Below, in pieces: positions 57,660-64,000 of a stretch of 64,000 nt of DNA. The stretch comes from Quercus robur. Taxonomy: Eukaryota; Streptophyta; Magnoliopsida; Fagales; Fagaceae. A program made the position numbers and the translations under genes. The notes beneath the pieces were generated by a model, which did no database searches, had not been told where the DNA came from, and saw only the letters and a program-made list of their open reading frames with translations. The stretch covers positions 23,400,782 through 23,464,781 of the forward strand of contig NC_065535.1 of NCBI RefSeq assembly GCF_932294415.1, written 5' to 3'. The number at the start of each line of letters is the position of its first letter. The stretch's first letter is position 1.

Positions 57660-58540
57660 AACTCGCTTGCTCTGTCTCTCTCTCTCTCTCTCTATTATTA
57701 TATCGCTGAAGAGACTGGGACGAAGAAGAAGGGTTTTAAAAAAAAGGCTCACAAGCAAAAACCCTTGGAACACCTCAGCTCTGGGTTCGAGGGTTTTTCA
57801 CTATAGATTACGACGCCGTTTTCTAATACATCATATTAGCAACACGGTCTCGTTTTTGTGCCCTTTCCATTGAAATTTCATTGGTTTTTTTTTTTTTTTT
57901 TTTTTTTAATAACTAAAAAAAAGGGCTCACAAGGTAGTCCCTACTTCTGCCACCGCTCATATCCTTGCTATTGTATTATAACGTGGATCACTTAGGTATT
58001 AATCGGATTCACAACTTATAAATGTGATGGGTTACATGGGCATCCAACCACTAAGCCACCTCTTTAAGTGACTCAAATTTTATTGAATTATGCCCTCTCT
58101 AGCAAGTAAGTTGTATCCACAAACATTGTCACCAACTCACTGCTCATCACATGCGTCTTAGAAGAATTGATGTTGACCGTTGGGTTAGGTTTTCAATCGA
58201 ATTTGATTTATTTGTGCTAGAAAAACACAAATCCAACACATAGTAGTTCTCAAAATCAATCAAACTCAACTTATTGGGATTGAGTAGAGTTGTGGATTGA
58301 AATTATTTTGTTAAGCCTGAGAAAAATATGGCAATTTCATAGTTATCTATTATTAAATAAATTATTATAATTTATACATTTGGACAACATTTCCAACTTC
58401 ATTAAAATTAAATCTTAAAATACCAAAATAAAGTGAATTAACAAATGAAATTAAGGCTCATAATCCAAAAAATATATTTTTTTGAAGTATTATTAATAAT
58501 GAGTTTGGTCAAGTCAAATTATTGATTGATGTGAATCTTT
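57660..58540. other. Intergenic with one SINE-like piece
   Basis: CT microsatellite at 57674-57693 and T tract at 57885-57907. At 58044-58059 the minus strand reads GTGGCTTAGTGGTTGG, a good Pol III A box, followed by a poor B box near 58005; this is probably a decayed tRNA-derived SINE (about 57990-58075). No gene. Confidence 0.4.
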
Positions 58541-59610
58541 TAAAAACTGAATATTTCGTTAGAAAAATGACAGTGTGAGAGAAGCCTTATTTTATTTTTT
58601 GTATTTACACAAACCTCAAGAGTGAAAGTTCCTAACAATGACAATATTTTGGGGCATTGAGGTTGGTGTAATTTATCCAAGAATAAATTACTTAAAACTT
58701 TGAAAAGTGAAAATTGATTTGCTAAAACATAAGAGTGCATGAGTAATTTTTTATATCCACATGTATATTAAATATATGATTATTTTCTTGTTCTTTTTTT
58801 TATTGCAATATGATTATTTTCTTTAATGCACATTTTTATTTTCAAGATATGTTATTAATATTTTGCAGGATTGTCTTTTTTTTTTTTTTTTCTTTTTTGG
58901 CTCACAATAAAATGGGGGAGGGTTTTTTTATTATTTATTTATAATTTGATAGTTAGATGAGAGGGGATTTAAACCCATGTTCTCTTCTATAGGAATATTA
59001 GGTAATACCTCTGAGCAAGGCTCTTGGCAACAAAAAAAATAAAAATAAAAATTTAAGTTCTAACATTTTTGGACAATATGATTTTTTTTCTAATTATTTT
59101 TTTTCTTAATTTTAAAAATTATTTTAGAAATTCACTTGTTAAAATTTTGGAATTATCTATAAGTGTAATTACAAAAATGAATTACGAGGGGAAAATGAAA
59201 TTTTTGACATAGAAATATTTACACAAATCTCAAGAGTGAAAATTCCTAACAATGACAATATTTTGGGGCATTGAGGTTGGTGTAATTTATCCAAAAATAA
59301 ATTACTTAAAATTTTGAAAAGTGAAAATTGATTTGCTAAAACATAAGAGTGCATGAGTAAATTTTTTATAGAATTTTTTACTTAGGAATATTGCGTAATA
59401 CCACTGAGCAAGGCTCTTGACAACAAAAATATGTTTAAGTTCTAACATTTTTGGACAATATGATTTTTTTCCAATGATTTTTTTCTTAATTTTAAAAATT
59501 ATTTTAGAAATTCACTTGTTAAAATTTAAAATTTTGGAATTTTCTATAAGTGTAATTACAAAAATGAATTATGAGGGGAAAATGAAAAAATTGACATAGA
59601 AATATTTGAG
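58540..59610. repeat. Imperfect duplication of two adjoining blocks
   Basis: Block A (CAAGAGTGAAAGTTCCTAAC, about 58611-58750) recurs at about 59225-59360. Block B (TAAGTTCTAACATTTTTGGA to ATGAATTACGAGGGGAAAATG, about 59055-59200) recurs at about 59436-59585. Both A copies encode the same spurious minus-strand frame. A SINE-like segment (B-box-like GGGTTTAAATCC at 58967-58978, minus strand; AGCAAGGCTCTTGGCAAC at 59013) lies between and its end is duplicated as well. Confidence 0.8.
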
Positions 59611-61119
59611 TGAGCCGCAGAAAACCAACCTAAACTATGTGATACTTATACTACATCCCAAACTTTGAAATCTTGTAATCAGCAACACAGTTATAATAAA
59701 TATGTCAATAAAAAAAAATTATATATATATATATATGTCAATATGTACTTTACCATCCAATTAAGTGCTTCAAGTTAATCATATGACTATATGAGTTGCA
59801 CATGACTCTAAATGACTCTCAAAAGGCAAAATGATATATTTGCTTTTCAATTACAAAATAATTAAAACTATAATTCTTGTTGCACATCAATGCCTAGCGT
59901 CCATAAGTTTGAAATTGTGTCTTCAACGCACATTTCATTTTTAGTTGTTTATTTGCACACCTGTGTGTCCATACAATATGCAACAATCGCTGCTCTAACT
60001 AAAATGACCTCACCATTTCAAAAAAATTTAGTTTTAATAAAACTTCCCCAAACTCATTCTTCCTAGAAAAGCCAACACATTGCTTTTTGATGTGGCAAAG
60101 TCTTCAATATTTCTAAATTTAATAAATAAGGTATAGCAACAAGTAACAACATCCGGGAATATTCTAAGAATCTACCTGTTGGTGAGGACTGAGGATATTG
60201 CATACATTATCAAGCTGTCGTCAATACTTCCGAGGAGGAAGAATTATCTCATACATTATACACCCATGCATGCATAGGATTTTTAGTGCTAACTGTATTT
60301 GGTCTGAATATAACAGGGCTCTCAATAGGGTAAATTATTGAGTAAAATTTAGATACAGTTCTGTAGGTGCAGTTCATCAAATTTAAGCATATAATTACAT
60401 TATATTGAATTATCCTTGAAAACTATAACATTGTGCTTTATTGATTATTACAACCATGGGTTTCAATATAATTGAGAATTCTAATGAACACACACCTAAG
60501 GAACTGTTTCTTAATTTTGTCCTTCACAAAATTCCCAATTCCTGGTGACCAATCTCTAAAACTTTGCTTCGGTATCAATACAAATGGCAGTTCAGCCTTG
60601 ATATTCATGTCAACATATTAAGAGCCTGTTCTAAGTAAACAGCAAAAGCCTAAATTAAGCATCATTAAAAATTCAGTGCTAATACAGCATGGTAAAATTC
60701 GAATTGCATACAATGACAAAATAGAAAGATGAATAATTCATAACTTAATTTTTAGTCCACCATCATACCAAATAATAATATCTAAGACACCAAAGAATAA
60801 CAAACTTGTTTCTTTTGAAGTACCGTAAGCACTTTGCATAAGTAGTTTCTATATGCTCTTGACAGAATTCATCACAATACTACACAATAATGACAACATC
60901 AGACAACATACAAAAAGAACATACAAAAGGGTTTTCTCTCAGGTCTTGCTCCATCAAACTCGCATACAGAACATAACTTAGATCCTGTAGACAACATTTT
61001 TTTCTTTTATCGTGGGGGGAATCTGTAGAAGATTTTGACACCTGAATTTCTTGTTATGTACACAGCAAGCTTCAATAAGAGAGATGGCATATACCACAAG
61101 AAAATGGTCTGGAAATGAA
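59611..61119. other. Intergenic and CESA1 3' flank
   Basis: AT-rich with (TA)n at 59720-59736. The part from about 60800 is likely the 3' UTR of the CESA1-like gene. No separate gene seen. Confidence 0.4.
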
Positions 61120-63964
61120 CTAACAGTTAATGCCACATTGACCATTCGCGGCAGCCCTTGCTGAGCTAGAGATGAAGGGGTCGATCCGCACCCATAATAA
61201 GGAGAATATGGAAGCAAGAAGTATAGACCAGACAATGACAATTGTTGGGGTACGATTTTGCCTACCCAACAAACCCTTCAAGAATGGATACAGATGGGCA
61301 ATGACCCATATGGCAAAGAACAGCTTGCCGAAAAGAGGACCCCAGGACTGGTAACCACTGTTTATGGCATATGAAACACCAGCAACAATACCTACCAAGT
61401 TGATAATAAGGACTGTGGTTGGAGGGATGAGAAGTGATGTCCATTTGAACACATAAAGCTCCGCAAAGTCCCCATCTTCATCAGATGCCTTTGAAGTGAC
61501 AGTGAAGTTAGTGTCAATCCCAGCAAGCACCTTCAAGAGCCCTTGGAAGACTGCAAAGAGATGAGCTGATGTACCACCAATGACCCAGAATTGTTCATTC
61601 CTCCACCAGTCATCTATACTGACCCCACTCCACCTAAGCTCAAGAATTCCAGTAGCAGCAATGGAGACAAAGAGGAGAATAAACCACATGCTAGCAAAAT
61701 TACTTATCTGCATAAAATAGGCAACAGAAACAAACAAAATTTTAACTTCAAAAATTATCTCCCCCCAAGTCAGCGGATGCAGATATACCAGAAATAAACA
61801 AATGTGATGCTTTGAAAGATTCATCTCACAAATTTGTTATTAGGCTGAACCATCACTTACTTCAGGAATGATGAATTTGTTAGTGAGAAGGCAAAAGGCA
61901 GGAAGCATACAGTACGCAATAAGTGGGATTGAGGTAAGGGGATACACAATAGTATTTATGTATGCCAGTCTCTCCAAAGGCTTCAGTCTCCCATTGTAGC
62001 CATACCATAAGGGGCAATGCCTACTCAGCAAAATCTCAATTGATCCCAAGGCCCATCGAAGAACCTGGTTCAACCGATCAGAAAGATTGATTGGAGCAGA
62101 CCCCTTAAATGCCGGGCGGGGAGGCATGCAATAGATTGAGATCCAACCACGAGCATGCATCTTAAACCCAGTTAAAATATCTTCTGTGACAGAACCATAG
62201 ATCCATCCAATCTGACAGTAAAACAAAAGGCCTAATTAAATAATGCATAAGCACAACAACATCAAATCAGTATCTGACTGCTAGGTTGTATATTGATATA
62301 CTTACCTCTTTTCCCCATTCAGTCTTGTCTTCATATCCACAGCTGATAACATGGATTGCTTCCTTTAAAAGGGTCGCAGGGTTGGTTGAAGGTGGAATGC
62401 CTCCTTGTTCCATGAAGGTGGCTGCAATAAAAACTGGAGACTGACCAAAACGCTTCTCTAAGCTCTTCTGAGACATAAGAAGCGATCTCTCATCATCATA
62501 CCCTGCACAACAAAGGGAATGTGGTCGTGGAGTTAATATTACAAAGCAAGGATTATTGGATTAACAATATTTTTTGTCAAATTAGGGAAAATAGCTTCTA
62601 AAGAAAACCGACCTTCAACACCCTCCTCAATGTCTTCCATATTGAAAATGGGAATAGTGGATTCAGTTCTTTTTACTGCCCTCTTCTTGTCAATGTATTT
62701 CTTATTGCCATTCTTTCCCTTCTTTCTAGAACCACAACAGCTCTTGACAATAATGTTTGGTTCCAAATCTTCCTCGGTTAAAACTGGATCATACCCGTAT
62801 AGAGCTTGCCTGTTGAAACAGCAACCAGTTCCCACATAGACAGGACCCTGGATGCCATCCAGCCCTTTCAAGTTGATCTGCAAAATACAACGAATACAAG
62901 ATTATACTTAAACCAAGCACAAGCACAGTAAAACACTATGAAGAAAGAATTTGCGATCAAACATCCAGTGGAACCTACATCGAAGAAGACGATATTGCGG
63001 TTAGCATATCGATCATGCAAGTCAATGCCATCAAAACGTTGTGGGAACTGTACATAACATGTCTTCTTTCCATAAGCAGGATCCATCATGAAACACATGG
63101 CTTCTTTAAGAGCTTTGCTGTTATTAAAGTAGTGATCACAGTCAACGTTCAGGAGATATGCACCATTGGTTAGGACAGCAGAAACTCGGATCTGAAAAAC
63201 ATTAGATATAACCAAGTCACAAAACATGGATTAAACATCCTTCCTATCACAACAAACCTCCATATCCATCAGGCAACCAATCACATCACTGGCAAACTAT
63301 GGTACAGAGTGGTGGGATGAATATTTACTAAAGATGCAAGAGAAATCTTTTTCATTTAGTTTGTTCTCCATTTTGATTAACATCAGCATCTACGACATAG
63401 CATATGAGCCAAGTTGAAATTGGTCAATGGAACAATGAGGCTCATACTTAAATAAAATTTCTTATGGGCTTATTTAGCCTCCATATGTATGCAATCTATT
63501 TGCAACACCCAACCAATGGACAGTTTCTGTAAATGTCTAAGGCAGTCCATAAACAGCTAAAATTAAAAATTATATGATAATTAATTTTTTTTTCTAATTT
63601 ATGATAATTGAAATCTAGTGTAGTCATAAGAGTTACAAATCACAAGACGGCACCACCTTCAAAGGAATAACTTGATGGTTGTAGATGACTAACCATCAAA
63701 TTTGTACTTCCTCCCATACAAATGAGCAGAGGGCAAGGTCATAAGTTCTAAACCTATTAGGGTGCATGTATAATTTACTAATCAAAATGTGTATTGTAAC
63801 CATCAAATCACTACATTTAAGGCCTGCAGTAGACATACCAATGCATTCATTGCTCCAGCCTTCTTGTGATGCTGGAAGCCAGGTCGCTTTTCACGAGAAA
63901 CATAAACAAGTCGTGGTAGCTCATTCCCATCAGTATCAAGCCCGCCACTGTGGCCTAAGAACAC
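61120..63964 (-). CDS. CESA1: Cellulose synthase A catalytic subunit, CESA1-type, 3' part (579 aa; 5' part outside window)
   Basis: Exons: 63839-63964, 62979-63191, 62613-62877, 62306-62502, 61861-62211, 61120-61707; all GT-AG and in phase. The first listed exon is internal, so the zinc finger, two N-terminal membrane helices and first catalytic aspartate lie beyond the right edge. Present: [20 protein letters not shown], the second aspartate motif [13 protein letters not shown], a class-specific region ([20 protein letters not shown]), [17 protein letters not shown] with the TED catalytic base, the QVLRW chain-binding motif, then about six C-terminal membrane helices ending LLWVRIDPF and QCGINC. 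CESA subunits polymerise glucose from UDP-glucose at the plasma membrane in rosette complexes. The class-specific region is most like CESA1, a primary-wall subunit. No frame defect is seen. Confidence 0.95.
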
Positions 63965-64000
63965 CTGTTCTTCCAGTCAATAGAAAATTAAATCACAGCA

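Noticed and set aside
63640-63790. SINE-like sequence in a CESA1 intron
   Set aside because: GTTCTAAACC resembles a B box, but no A box at the right distance was found.

Overview
This window looks like nuclear DNA of a flowering plant, probably a woody eudicot. The background is AT-rich, genes are split by GT-AG introns, and long intergenic stretches are full of LTR retrotransposons, MULE and hAT elements, MITEs and tRNA-derived SINEs. The species cannot be fixed from sequence alone.

Four host genes are supported, all on the minus strand: a secreted EG45/plant natriuretic peptide-like protein (1549-2286, 2 exons), a BT1-type adenine nucleotide carrier (43867-47553, 3 exons), an Alba-family nucleic-acid-binding protein (54518-57567, 5 exons), and the 3' part of a CESA1-type cellulose synthase gene (61120-63964, 6 exons; its 5' part lies beyond the right edge). 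Reading phase closes across every proposed splice junction. Host gene fragments are also present: a MAPKKK-like kinase piece, an LRR piece, a short PPR piece, and an unrecognised, possibly F-box-derived sequence in a long inverted repeat.

Two complete, recently inserted Ty3/gypsy elements of the Tat type (dual RNase H) dominate the left half. Element 1 (4473-14428, plus) has 631-bp LTRs that look identical and a CATGT target duplication. Element 2 (27027-37267, minus) has 670-bp LTRs differing at two sites I could see, and a GGAAT duplication. Both share the primer-binding site, the TGATG...CATCA termini and one long gag-pol frame, broken by one stop in element 1 and two in element 2.

The most notable content is an extra gene in each element, between pol and the 3' LTR and antisense to the retrotransposon. 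In element 1 it is an uninterrupted four-exon gene (645 codons) with its own TATA-like box; in element 2 the same four-exon layout and intron phases recur, in decayed form. The antisense orientation would keep its introns from being spliced out of genomic RNA. The elements are also dotted with short motifs sharing a GACG/CGTC core: GGACGAG in element 1 and CTGACGG in element 2.

Remaining layout: a partial copia-like element at the left edge (1-1018); solo LTRs at 2719-3506 and 24614-25960; nested MULEs at 14707-17459; a kinase-capturing TIR element at 21906-22822; an inverted duplication around 24562-27021 invaded by a solo LTR and by element 2; hAT elements at 39158-39674, 42306-43526 and 52694-53456; smaller MITEs; and SINE-like units in introns and gene flanks.
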